Counted from the stretch's first letter, positions 1 to 6,838 are shown. The stretch is DNA of 10,204 nt from Clostridia bacterium (GCA_003554565.1 PWGR01000160.1:1-10204), one strand, 5' to 3'. Made by a program: numbers and translations. Notes: generated by a model not told the origin, from the letters alone.

Positions 1-62
1 AAGCTGACTAAGGTTAAAACGGGGCCCCGTTAACGGGGCCCCGTTTTAACCTTAGTCAGCTT
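1..62. repeat. Perfect 62-bp palindrome, candidate bidirectional terminator
   Basis: Bases 1-31 are the exact reverse complement of 32-62. The structure is nested. A 14-bp self-complementary unit, AACGGGGCCCCGTT, occurs twice in tandem (18-31 and 32-45), flanked by 17-bp inverted arms (1-17 and 46-62). As RNA it could form one hairpin of about 29 bp with a tiny loop, or two small GGGG/CCCC hairpins inside a larger stem. It begins 9 nt after the oppF stop, where a terminator is expected, and the GC core followed by TTTT fits weak bidirectional termination. There is no unpaired long T tract. Because base 1 of the window is base 1 of the palindrome, it may extend further left, and a fold-back artefact at a sequence end is possible. 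Confidence 0.8.
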
Positions 63-75
63 GAGCGCGGCTCAA
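61..75. repeat. Small inverted repeat over the oppF stop codon
   Basis: TTGAGC and GCTCAA (61-66 and 70-75) form a perfect 6-bp stem with a 3-nt GCG loop. It spans the oppF stop codon at 72-74 and overlaps the last two bases of the 62-bp palindrome. It could stabilise the mRNA 3' end or help termination. It is short enough to be chance. Confidence 0.4.
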
Positions 76-1115
76 TGATGCAGGAAACAGGCGACATAGT
101 GTTCATTGCCCATGTCCCGCAGGGGAGGCTTCGACTCCGAACACTGGTCCATGGCATGCATGCACCTGGTCCGGAAGTGGCATCCGCTCGGAGGGTTGGC
201 CGGGCTCGGTACGTCCCCGGTGAGGACGATTCTTTCACGCCCGCGCTGAATCTCCGGATCGGCGATGGGAATCGCCGAGAGAAGTGCCTCTGAGTAAGGA
301 TGCAGTTGATTTTCGTACAGCTCGCCCTCGTCGGCCACCTCTACCAGCTGGCCGAGGTACATGACGGCCACCCGGTCACTTATGTGACGGACCACGCTGA
401 GGTCGTGAGCAATGAACAGGTATGTCAGGTCGAACTCATCCTGCAGATCTTCCAGCAGGTTCAGAACCTGCGACTGGATGGACACGTCCAGCGCGGATAC
501 TGGTTCGTCCGCTACAATCAGCTTCGGGTTAAGTGCCAGGGCACGGGCTACGCCGATCCTCTGCCGCTGGCCACCGGAGAACTCGTGCGGGTACCTCCTG
601 GCGTGCAGCGCACTGAGTCCTACAGTCTCCAACAGTTCACGTACCCGGTCCTGCTTCTCTTTGCCGCGCGCCACATTGTGGATCTCCAGGGGCTCACCAA
701 TGATGTCGCCCACCGTCATACGCGGGTTCAGGGAGGCGTAAGGGTCCTGGAAAACGATCTGCATGTTGCGGCGCAGTCTGCGGAGATCCTCGCGCTCCAT
801 GTCGAAGATGCTGTCACCCTCGAAGTACGCCTCACCGTCGGTGGGCTCCAGCAGTCGCAGGAGCACTCGCCCTGCTGTAGTCTTTCCGCAGCCACTTTCA
901 CCTACCAGGCCGAGCGTCTCGCCCGGCTTGATGCTGAAGCTGATATCATCGACGGCCTTTACCCATCCAACGATGCGGGAGAACACACCACCCGTGATGG
1001 GAAAGTACTTCTTCAGGTTTTTCACCACTACGAGGTCCTCTTTGACCCTTTCCCCCATAATTTCGGCGGCCTCATCGCGTGCCACCTCTGTGGAAGCTTC
1101 AGCTTCTGCCGACAT
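72..1115 (-). CDS. oppF: Oligopeptide/dipeptide ABC transporter ATP-binding protein (OppF/DppF type)
   Basis: One of the two cytoplasmic ATPase subunits that power a peptide (or nickel) ABC importer. The 347-aa protein is full length. Walker A GESGCGKT is at 72-79, the Q-loop glutamine at 123, the ABC signature FSGGQ at 179-183, Walker B LIVADEP at 199-205 and the switch histidine at 237. The C-terminal oligopeptide-transporter domain follows at about 265-347 and has four cysteines (312, 318, 325, 343). The segment YFPITGGVFSRIVGWVKAVD (37-56) is typical of the OppF/DppF subunit rather than OppD. The first 25 or so residues are an acidic, Ala/Glu-rich extension. The ATG directly follows the oppD TAA with no spacer, and GGGGGTGG inside the oppD end (1121-1128) can serve as ribosome binding site, so translation is probably coupled. 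The substrate cannot be told from the ATPase. Confidence 0.95.
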   Translation of the reverse strand: MSAEAEASTEVARDEAAEIMGERVKEDLVVVKNLKKYFPITGGVFSRIVGWVKAVDDISFSIKPGETLGLVGESGCGKTTAGRVLLRLLEPTDGEAYFEGDSIFDMEREDLRRLRRNMQIVFQDPYASLNPRMTVGDIIGEPLEIHNVARGKEKQDRVRELLETVGLSALHARRYPHEFSGGQRQRIGVARALALNPKLIVADEPVSALDVSIQSQVLNLLEDLQDEFDLTYLFIAHDLSVVRHISDRVAVMYLGQLVEVADEGELYENQLHPYSEALLSAIPIADPEIQRGRERIVLTGDVPSPANPPSGCHFRTRCMHAMDQCSESKPPLRDMGNEHYVACFLHH

Positions 1116-2111
1116 TTACGCCACCCCCGCTCTGTCTTTGTCATGCAGCCAGCATGCGACCTTATGGCCATCCTTCGTCACCAGCTCGGGCTGTTCCGAA
1201 CGACAGATGTCCATGGCGTACGGGCACCGGGGGTGGAAGTAGCAGCCAACCGGCATGTTAAGCGGGTTAGGCACAACTCCCTCAATGACGTGCAGCCGCT
1301 CTCCAGTGGGCTGATCCAGCCGCGGAATGGAGTTTATCAGACCCTCGGTATACGGATGCTGGGGATCCCGGAAAATTTCCATCGCGGTTGCTTCCTCGAC
1401 GATCTTGCCAGCATACATTACCACAACGCGCTCGGCCATTTCGGCAATTACTCCGAGGTCGTGGGTGATGAGCATGATGGCCATACCCAGCTCGTCCTTC
1501 AGCTCCTTCATCAGCTCCAGAATCTGCGCCTGAATCGTGACGTCGAGCGCAGTTGTGGGCTCGTCTGCAATCAGGAGCTTCGGGTTACAGGACAGTGCCA
1601 TTCCGATCATGACTCTCTGCCGCATACCGCCGGACAGCTGGTGGGGATACTCATCTACCCGCTGTTCGGGAGCGGGAATACCCACAAGACGCAGCATGTC
1701 GATGGCTTTGTTGCGGGATTCGCGGTCGGATAGACCCTGGTGCAGGCTGATGGCCTCCATGATCTGGTCGCCCACAGTGTAAACCGGGTTGAGCGATGTC
1801 ATGGGCTCCTGGAAAATCATGGAAATGTCATTTCCGCGAATTTTTCGCATCTGAGATTCGGGTTTCGTCAGCAGCTCCTCGCCCTCGAAGGTAATGCTAG
1901 CGCCGTCCAGTATTTTCCCCGGCGGCTGGGGGATCAAACGCATGACGGAAAGAGAGGTTACGCTCTTTCCGCAGCCACTTTCCCCCACTACACCTAGTGT
2001 CTCTCCGCGGTTGATATGAAAATCTACGCCATCAACCGCCGGAACTTCGCCGTCTTCTGTGTAAAAGTAAGTGCTCAGGTCTTTCACATCGACCAAGACT
2101 TCATCCGACAC
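1116..2111 (-). CDS. oppD: Oligopeptide/dipeptide ABC transporter ATP-binding protein (OppD/DppD type)
   Basis: Partner ATPase to the downstream oppF; the two form the nucleotide-binding heterodimer beneath the permease of a peptide-type importer. It has 331 aa, normal for the family. Walker A GESGCGKS is at 43-50, Q-loop Q101, the signature LSGGM at 159-163, Walker B LLIADEP at 179-185 and the switch histidine at 217. The C-terminal oligo-HPY domain is at about 250-325, with cysteines at 290, 296, 303 and 320 matching those of OppF. The start is GTG, preceded 5 nt upstream by the purine-rich stretch GGGGTGA. An ATG overlapping it at 2113-2111 is out of frame. The gene has its own promoter at about 2182-2210. 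No permease or binding-protein gene is present in the window; these could lie to the left or elsewhere. Confidence 0.95.
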   Translation of the reverse strand: MSDEVLVDVKDLSTYFYTEDGEVPAVDGVDFHINRGETLGVVGESGCGKSVTSLSVMRLIPQPPGKILDGASITFEGEELLTKPESQMRKIRGNDISMIFQEPMTSLNPVYTVGDQIMEAISLHQGLSDRESRNKAIDMLRLVGIPAPEQRVDEYPHQLSGGMRQRVMIGMALSCNPKLLIADEPTTALDVTIQAQILELMKELKDELGMAIMLITHDLGVIAEMAERVVVMYAGKIVEEATAMEIFRDPQHPYTEGLINSIPRLDQPTGERLHVIEGVVPNPLNMPVGCYFHPRCPYAMDICRSEQPELVTKDGHKVACWLHDKDRAGVA

Positions 2112-2116
2112 ATAAT
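2112..2116 (-). other. Left edge of the 320-nt noncoding region 2112-2431
   Basis: The gap between oppD and the DUF368 gene (2112-2431) carries, from right to left, an untranslated 3' segment of the DUF368 transcript (2320-2431), an intrinsic terminator (2296-2319), an AT-richer stretch (about 2150-2290) with the opp promoter and operator-like repeat, and a 5' leader of about 60 nt before oppD. I see no tRNA, riboswitch or convincing small gene in it. Confidence 0.5.
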
Positions 2117-2159
2117 CACCCCGTTCTTCGGTGCATTGGGACTTATCACATATCTGATT

Positions 2160-2192
2160 TGTACGCGCATACCTATACGGTATTATAGTACA
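2160..2192. promoter_or_regulatory. Two-tier inverted repeat over the opp promoter, candidate operator
   Basis: Inner arms ATACC (2169-2173) and GGTAT (2179-2183) and outer arms TGTAC (2160-2164) and GTACA (2188-2192) share exactly the same centre at base 2176. The 4-nt segments between the tiers (GCGC and TATA) do not pair. The element covers the -10 box (2182-2187) and the likely start point near 2175, where a bound dimeric repressor would block RNA polymerase. No regulator gene lies next to it, so the binding protein is unknown and the operator role is inferred from symmetry and position. Confidence 0.5.
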
Positions 2193-2210
2193 TATTATCC
2201 GTCATTCCTA
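2182..2210 (-). promoter_or_regulatory. Sigma-A-type promoter for oppDF
   Basis: On the minus strand a perfect TATAAT -10 box (2187-2182) sits 71 nt upstream of the oppD GTG, in an AT-rich stretch unlike the surrounding genes. With a 17-nt spacer the -35 hexamer would be TAGGAA (2210-2205), which matches TTGACA at only three positions, so the promoter may be weak at -35 or need an activator. The start point would be near 2175. It lies just beyond the terminator of the preceding unit, which supports oppDF as an independent transcript. Confidence 0.6.
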
Positions 2211-2295
2211 GTTTCCCTCCCCAAATCACAAATACCATCAAAAAACAGTGGGCAAATGCGATTACGGCGAAAGATGTGAGTTGTAAACCAGGGGC

Positions 2296-2319
2296 AAAAA
2301 GACGGCTCTGACCGCCGTC
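2296..2319 (-). terminator. Intrinsic terminator after the DUF368 gene
   Basis: Read on the minus strand: a perfect 6-bp stem GACGGC / GCCGTC (2319-2314 and 2306-2301) with a 7-nt loop, followed immediately by TTTTT (2300-2296). This is a textbook Rho-independent terminator. It ends the helicase-DUF368 transcript about 110 nt after the DUF368 stop and separates it from the oppDF promoter. Confidence 0.85.
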
Positions 2320-2431
2320 GCGGGCCGGATTGCGACGACGCCGACCAACCTGCACGGTCACATCTCCCGCCACATCGTGCCCGTCACACGGTGTCGATAC
2401 GTGGTGTTGCCCGAAATTGGCAGAGCAGATC

Positions 2432-3223
2432 TCACAGTTCCCCCACCCCGTTGTCCCTGATGAACAGCACGGCAGCCGAAACCAGGATGCCCGCAATGAA
2501 GGCGGCGATGGTAACTGCATCCCACTGCGAGGGCAGAAGCGCCCGCATGGAGCCAGCCATGAGCCCAATCAGCCCTGACATTACCCAACCGCGCCACCGG
2601 AGCAGCAGCTTCCGAAAGAGCCTGGCCACAGCAAATACCCCCACAATCGCGCCCCCGCCAAACCAGAGCACTGAAACCCAGTCAAACTCTGCCACCATCT
2701 CAATAGTGGCATAATAAAGACCCATCAGAATCAACAGCGTTCCTCCACTTATGCCGGGAAGCGCCATCGCAGCAGCGCCCGCGGCCCCGGCCACCGCCAT
2801 TGCAGGCCCGTTTGTCCCGTGCAGGGCCACGGGTCGCACCAGAGACAGAAGAGCCAGATACCACGCTGCCAAGAAGGCGCTGGCGCACATGATGAGTGTC
2901 ACCCCGCGGGGACGATTCTCGCGCGCAAAACCCAGGATAAAAACGGATAGTATCCCCAGAAAGAGAGCCGAGAGTGCGTCAGGGCGAACCTCAGCCCCCC
3001 AGCTTATGATCTGAACGCCAGATAAAATGCCTCCGACTACGCCGGCGAGCAGGAATCGCAGGGGCTGAATCCGCAACCGTGAGATGTTGGACAACCACTT
3101 GCGGTATACCCCGAAGAGCAGTGCCATTGTCGCCGCACTCAACCCCGGCACGACTACCGCCAGGCCCATGGACCACCCGATGAGCAGTTCCCCGATCCAC
3201 TCGGCTCGGTTCAAGTCCAACAC
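2432..3223 (-). CDS. DUF368 family membrane protein (PopT-like polyprenyl-phosphate translocase)
   Basis: A 263-aa multi-pass membrane protein, largely hydrophobic with about eight candidate helices. It has the family's internal repeat: VVPGLSAATMALLFGVY at 24-40 and ALPGISGGTLLILMGLY at 154-170, each a (V/L)PGxS..T motif opening one half of an inverted-repeat fold. From memory, DUF368 proteins (PopT) have been reported to return undecaprenyl phosphate across the cytoplasmic membrane for reuse in cell-wall synthesis, a job shared with some DedA proteins and important at alkaline pH. This member's role is inferred from family. In the first motif the usual Gly-Gly is Ala-Ala. The gene begins 10 nt after the helicase stop and ends before the terminator at 2296-2319. 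The GTG at 3223 lies too close to the purine-rich GGAAAGG, so a TTG at 3214 (fourth codon) is a plausible alternative start. Confidence 0.88.
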   Translation of the reverse strand: MLDLNRAEWIGELLIGWSMGLAVVVPGLSAATMALLFGVYRKWLSNISRLRIQPLRFLLAGVVGGILSGVQIISWGAEVRPDALSALFLGILSVFILGFARENRPRGVTLIMCASAFLAAWYLALLSLVRPVALHGTNGPAMAVAGAAGAAAMALPGISGGTLLILMGLYYATIEMVAEFDWVSVLWFGGGAIVGVFAVARLFRKLLLRWRGWVMSGLIGLMAGSMRALLPSQWDAVTIAAFIAGILVSAAVLFIRDNGVGEL

Positions 3224-3233
3224 CTTTCCAGGT

Positions 3234-5459
3234 TCACCGATCTGCAGAACTCACCCGCGTAAGGGGGGCAACTCCGGCCACCACCCTCTTGATGCCCTCC
3301 TCTGCAAAGGCTATGGTCAGCTCCACGTCTCCACTTTCCGCCTTTCTCTGCACAACAGTTCCCTCTCCCCACACGCGGTGATGAACCTTGTCCCCGGCAG
3401 AAAAATCTTCCCCCACCGCCTCTGCACTACCGGCAGACCCGCCAGAAATTCCGGCAGCGACATTACCACGAGGAGACCGCGGGGCCTCAGGTTCAGCTGA
3501 CTGGACGTCACAGAGATACTCCTCACCTATCTCATGCAAGAAGCGGGAGGGCTGCATGGGCATCGGCTGCTCACCGAACATACTCCTCATATCTGCGGCC
3601 GAGAGGATCAACTGATCCTCCGCCCGGGTCATTCCCACATAGCAGAGTCGTCGCTCTTCCTCCAGCTGCTCCGGGTCTTCCAGCGAGCGTGCGTGCGGAA
3701 ACAAGCCCTCCTCCATGCCCACAATAAACACCACCGGAAACTCCAGTCCCTTGGCGCTGTGCAGGGTCATGAGGGTCACGCTGTCGACTCCTTCCTGATA
3801 CTGGTCAGTATCGCTGATCAATGCGACTTCACTCAGAAATGCCCCCAGGGCTTCCGGTCCGGTATCGTCAGTACCGGCGTGAGCAGGGACCCGCCCATCC
3901 CGCAGGTCCTGAGCGAAATCCCGGGCGCTGCCGACGAGTTCATCAAGGTTTTCGCCTCGGCTTATGGAATCTGATCGGCGGTGGTACCGACCGCAACCGG
4001 TTTCCTCCAGCACGCGCATGAGCATCTCGGCCGGCTCAAGTGAAGTCATTTCCGCACGCACGTCCCTGAGCGCAGCTGCGAATTCCCCTACGCCGCGCTT
4101 CTGTGCGGGACGAATGCTGTCTATTGCATCGATCCGGTCCATGACACTGAAAACATCGAGCCCCTCAGTCTCTCCGTATTCCTCCAGCCGCTGCACAGTG
4201 GTTGGACCCACTCCGCGGCGGGGTTTGTTGATCACCCTCCGCATACTGACCCAGTCTCCCGGGTTCAGAAGAAGACGCAGCAGCGCTATCGCATCACGGA
4301 TCTCCTCACGATCGTAATACCGGGTAGCACCAAGAACTTTATGGGGGGCGCGTCGACGCATGCACATCTCTTCAAGCAAGCGCGACTGGGCATTCGTCCG
4401 GTACAGGACGGCGAAATCGGACCACCTGCGGCCTGACCTGTTCACCATCTGCTCTATGTAGGAGACTACAAAGTGCGCCTCATCGCCACCGGTGGCAGCC
4501 CGGTAGAAGCACACCGGTTCTCCCTGGGAGCGGTCCGTCCACAGTTCCTTCTCCTGCCGCTGGTGGTTTCTCCGGATTACCCGACCGGCCGCCCGCAGGA
4601 TCGGCTGGGTGGACCGGTAGTTGCGCTCCAGCTTGTATATCGGTGCTTCGGGATAATCCGCTTCGAAATTCAGGATATTGCCGATGTCGGCACCCCGCCA
4701 GCCGTAAATGGACTGGTCCGAATCACCCACTGCAAACACGTTATGCTGTCCGTCGGCCAGGAGGCGGATCAGCCGATACTGAACTCGATTGGTGTCCTGG
4801 TATTCATCAACCAGGATATGAGAGAAGCGCCGTCGGTACTCCCCGGCGACATCCGGGTGTCCCTCCAGCAAGCGAACCGTAACCAGCAGCAGATCATCAA
4901 AGTCCATGGCATTGCAATCGGCCAGCTGCCGCTGGTACTGGCGATAGATGCGGGCCACCTCCCGGCTGTACGGGTCGAGGTCCTCCCTCTCCATGGCCCC
5001 CGGCGAACGGAATGCATTCTTGGCGCGACCGATGGTGTGAAGCACCGAGTTCCGCTTGTACTGCTTCTCATCGATATTGAGTTCCTTCATAATCCTGCGG
5101 AGCAGACTAAGCTGGTCGCCGCGATCGTATATGACGAAATCCCGCGAATACCCGACCCTCTCCGCCCAGCGCCGGAGAATCCGCACACAGATTGAGTGGA
5201 AGGTACCCACCCACATCTGACGCACCACCTCGCCGATCATGTCGGCACAACGGTCCTTCATCTCCCTGGCAGCCTTGTTTGTGAAGGTGATGGCCAGAAT
5301 AGAAAACGGGCTGACGGCGCGCTCCTCAATCAGGTAGGCGAGACGACGCGTGAGAACCCGCGTCTTCCCACTACCTGCTCCTGCCACGACCAGCGCGGGT
5401 CCATGGCCGTGCATCACTGCCTCTCGCTGGGACGGGTTGAGATCATCGAGCGGGCACAC
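3234..5459 (-). CDS. pcrA: ATP-dependent 3'-5' DNA helicase, UvrD/PcrA family
   Basis: Superfamily 1A helicase used in nucleotide excision repair and in clearing proteins and recombination intermediates from DNA. At 741 aa it is full length for PcrA. The Q motif LNPSQREAV is at 7-15, Walker A GAGSGKT at 27-33, Walker B DEYQDTN at 218-224, VGDSDQSIYGWRGA at 244-257, LERNYRST at 277-284, VTLMTLHSAKGLEF at 561-574 and EERRLCYVGMTRAED at 601-615. A flexible Gly/Ala/Ser-rich linker (about 655-686) leads to a C-terminal Tudor-like domain, GDKVHHRVWGEGTV at 689-702, the part of PcrA that binds RNA polymerase in studied homologues. That domain favours PcrA over RecB-like or Rep-like members. The start is GTG, giving the usual six residues before the LNP motif, with AGAGGAG (5476-5470) 10 nt upstream. 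An in-frame TGA just upstream excludes an earlier start. Confidence 0.95.
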   Translation of the reverse strand: MCPLDDLNPSQREAVMHGHGPALVVAGAGSGKTRVLTRRLAYLIEERAVSPFSILAITFTNKAAREMKDRCADMIGEVVRQMWVGTFHSICVRILRRWAERVGYSRDFVIYDRGDQLSLLRRIMKELNIDEKQYKRNSVLHTIGRAKNAFRSPGAMEREDLDPYSREVARIYRQYQRQLADCNAMDFDDLLLVTVRLLEGHPDVAGEYRRRFSHILVDEYQDTNRVQYRLIRLLADGQHNVFAVGDSDQSIYGWRGADIGNILNFEADYPEAPIYKLERNYRSTQPILRAAGRVIRRNHQRQEKELWTDRSQGEPVCFYRAATGGDEAHFVVSYIEQMVNRSGRRWSDFAVLYRTNAQSRLLEEMCMRRRAPHKVLGATRYYDREEIRDAIALLRLLLNPGDWVSMRRVINKPRRGVGPTTVQRLEEYGETEGLDVFSVMDRIDAIDSIRPAQKRGVGEFAAALRDVRAEMTSLEPAEMLMRVLEETGCGRYHRRSDSISRGENLDELVGSARDFAQDLRDGRVPAHAGTDDTGPEALGAFLSEVALISDTDQYQEGVDSVTLMTLHSAKGLEFPVVFIVGMEEGLFPHARSLEDPEQLEEERRLCYVGMTRAEDQLILSAADMRSMFGEQPMPMQPSRFLHEIGEEYLCDVQSAEPEAPRSPRGNVAAGISGGSAGSAEAVGEDFSAGDKVHHRVWGEGTVVQRKAESGDVELTIAFAEEGIKRVVAGVAPLTRVSSADR

Positions 5460-5466
5460 CTGTCAT
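5443..5466 (-). other. Seven-codon overlapping minileader at the pcrA start
   Basis: ATG at 5466 opens a frame that reads MTGVPAR and stops at a TGA at 5445-5443. It overlaps the pcrA start (GTG, 5459) in the +1 frame and sits only 3 nt from the AGAGGAG ribosome binding site, against 10 nt for the pcrA GTG. Ribosomes could therefore choose either start. This is a sequence observation only; the short spacing makes it a poor initiator and it may be chance. Confidence 0.25.
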
Positions 5467-5487
5467 CAGCTCCTCTCACGTCGGTCC

Positions 5488-5496
5488 ATTGTAACA
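5488..5496 (-). promoter_or_regulatory. Extended -10 promoter for pcrA
   Basis: On the minus strand TGTTACAAT (5496-5488) is an extended -10 element: TGn followed by TACAAT, one mismatch from TATAAT. No good -35 lies 16-18 nt further upstream, which is common for extended -10 promoters. The predicted start near 5481 gives a 5' leader of about 20 nt containing the AGAGGAG ribosome binding site. It allows pcrA to be transcribed separately from the purine operon, although read-through from purD is not excluded. Confidence 0.5.
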
Positions 5497-5543
5497 CAGC
5501 ACAACGGCCAATTCGGAGGCACCTGTGGGCCGGTGAGCCCTTC

Positions 5544-6806
5544 TCATCGACCAATATCTCTACGATAGTGCATCCCGGAGAAGCTGATGGACTCTATCTG
5601 CCGGTATGCCCTGTCGCGGGCAGATTCCAGGTCCCGCCCTAAAGCAGTTACGCCCACAACCCGTCCACCGGCCGTCCGCCACTCCGTATCGGTGCGGGCG
5701 GTGCCGGCGTGGTACAGGTAAACCCGGTCAGCCACCTCGTCCAGCCCTTCAATCGGATATCCCTTCTCGTACTCCAACGGGTATCCTTCAGAGGCCAGTA
5801 CAACACAGACCGCGCTCTCCGGCTTCCACTGGATCTGCTGCCCCACTGCCTGCAGGCTCCCGTCACCCGCGGCCGAAGCGGCGAGCATCGGTGCGAGATC
5901 GCTGTGCAGGCGCGGGAGCACGACCTGTGCCTCCGGATCACCAAAACGACAGTTAAACTCCAGCACCTGTGGTCCTGCTTCTGTCACCATCAACCCCGCA
6001 TACAGCACCCCCTGGAAAGGGACTCCCTCGCACTTCATTGCTGCCACAGTGGGCCGGAGTATGTCCTCAAACACGCTGTCAGCCATCGCGTCATCGTAAA
6101 ATTCGACGGGTGAGAATGCGCCCATTCCCCCGGTATTCGGACCCAGATCCCCGTCGTAGACGGCCTTGTGATCCTGCGCCGCATCCAGTGGAATAACTGT
6201 CTCTCCATCTGTGAGGGCCATCACACTCAGTTCTTCCCCTGTGAGGCAGTCCTCCACGATGACCCGCTTCCCGGCATCTCCAAACCGGCGCTCAACCATT
6301 ATCTGCGTCAGGGCGCGGAGCCCCTCCGACCGGTCCCGGGCCACCACCACACCTTTTCCTGCCGCGAGACCATCTGCTTTAATCACGGCGGGAAAGGAAC
6401 GCTCGTTAACGTGTGCTACTGCTTCAGAATGGGAGGTAAAAACACGGAAGTCTGCAGTGGGAATGTCGTACCTGTCCATCAGCTGCTTGGCAAAGACCTT
6501 ACTGCTTTCAATGCGGGCCGCACATTGAGTCGGGCCAAAAGCCCGCACACCGGCCTCCTCCAAGGCGTCGACGACACCGAGAGCCAGAGGCTTCTCCGGG
6601 CCGACGACCACGAGATCTATCCCCTCATCCACCGCGGCCCCCGTAACCGAGTCAACGTCCTCAGCGTCGGCGTCAATCAAATGAGCCTGCTCTGCCATAC
6701 CATCGCTGCCCGGAACCGCGTAGATTCTCTCCACATCCCGGCTCCGTGCCAGCACCTGCACCAGGGCGTGTTCCCGCCCGCCGCTGCCGACGACCATTAC
6801 GTCCAT
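5544..6806 (-). CDS. purD: Phosphoribosylamine-glycine ligase (GAR synthetase)
   Basis: Joins 5-phosphoribosylamine and glycine using ATP to make GAR, the second step of purine synthesis. The 420-aa protein is of normal length. The N-terminal motif GSGGREHAL is at 7-15, the ATP-grasp nucleotide loop KADGLAAGKGV at 143-153, GPNTGGMGAFSP at 222-233 and the metal-binding LEFNCRFGDPEAQ at 282-294 (E283, N285). The start was set at the ATG at 6806 because GGGGGAGGA lies 7 nt upstream; the upstream in-frame GTG at 6836 would add ten residues (430 aa) not expected in the family and has no good ribosome binding site. It is the last gene of the purine cluster, 32 nt after purH. No clear terminator follows. 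Confidence 0.95.
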   Translation of the reverse strand: MDVMVVGSGGREHALVQVLARSRDVERIYAVPGSDGMAEQAHLIDADAEDVDSVTGAAVDEGIDLVVVGPEKPLALGVVDALEEAGVRAFGPTQCAARIESSKVFAKQLMDRYDIPTADFRVFTSHSEAVAHVNERSFPAVIKADGLAAGKGVVVARDRSEGLRALTQIMVERRFGDAGKRVIVEDCLTGEELSVMALTDGETVIPLDAAQDHKAVYDGDLGPNTGGMGAFSPVEFYDDAMADSVFEDILRPTVAAMKCEGVPFQGVLYAGLMVTEAGPQVLEFNCRFGDPEAQVVLPRLHSDLAPMLAASAAGDGSLQAVGQQIQWKPESAVCVVLASEGYPLEYEKGYPIEGLDEVADRVYLYHAGTARTDTEWRTAGGRVVGVTALGRDLESARDRAYRQIESISFSGMHYRRDIGR

Positions 6807-6838
6807 GAACGAATCCTCCCCCTCATTTCTGCTCACTT

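Noticed and set aside
300..1733. A 477-codon open frame on the plus strand opposite oppF and oppD
   Set aside because: It spans two clear ABC ATPase genes with every motif in place on the other strand, crosses their junction, and has no recognisable domain. It is a by-product of GC-rich codon use.
2112..2175. A riboswitch or T-box in the oppD leader
   Set aside because: The leader is only about 60 nt, with no conserved T-box or riboswitch core and no terminator-antiterminator pair.
2173..2568. A 131-codon minus-strand frame with a Cys/His-rich middle (CEICSANFGQHH) running past the DUF368 stop
   Set aside because: It overlaps the DUF368 C-terminus in another frame, reads straight through the terminator and the opp promoter, and has no start codon or ribosome binding site near the Cys/His part.
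4473..5195. A 240-codon plus-strand frame opposite pcrA
   Set aside because: It lies wholly within the helicase gene, with no motif or plausible ribosome binding site.
5527..5540. A GGGC/GCCC stem after purD as a terminator
   Set aside because: It has only 4 bp, a 6-nt loop and no following T tract.
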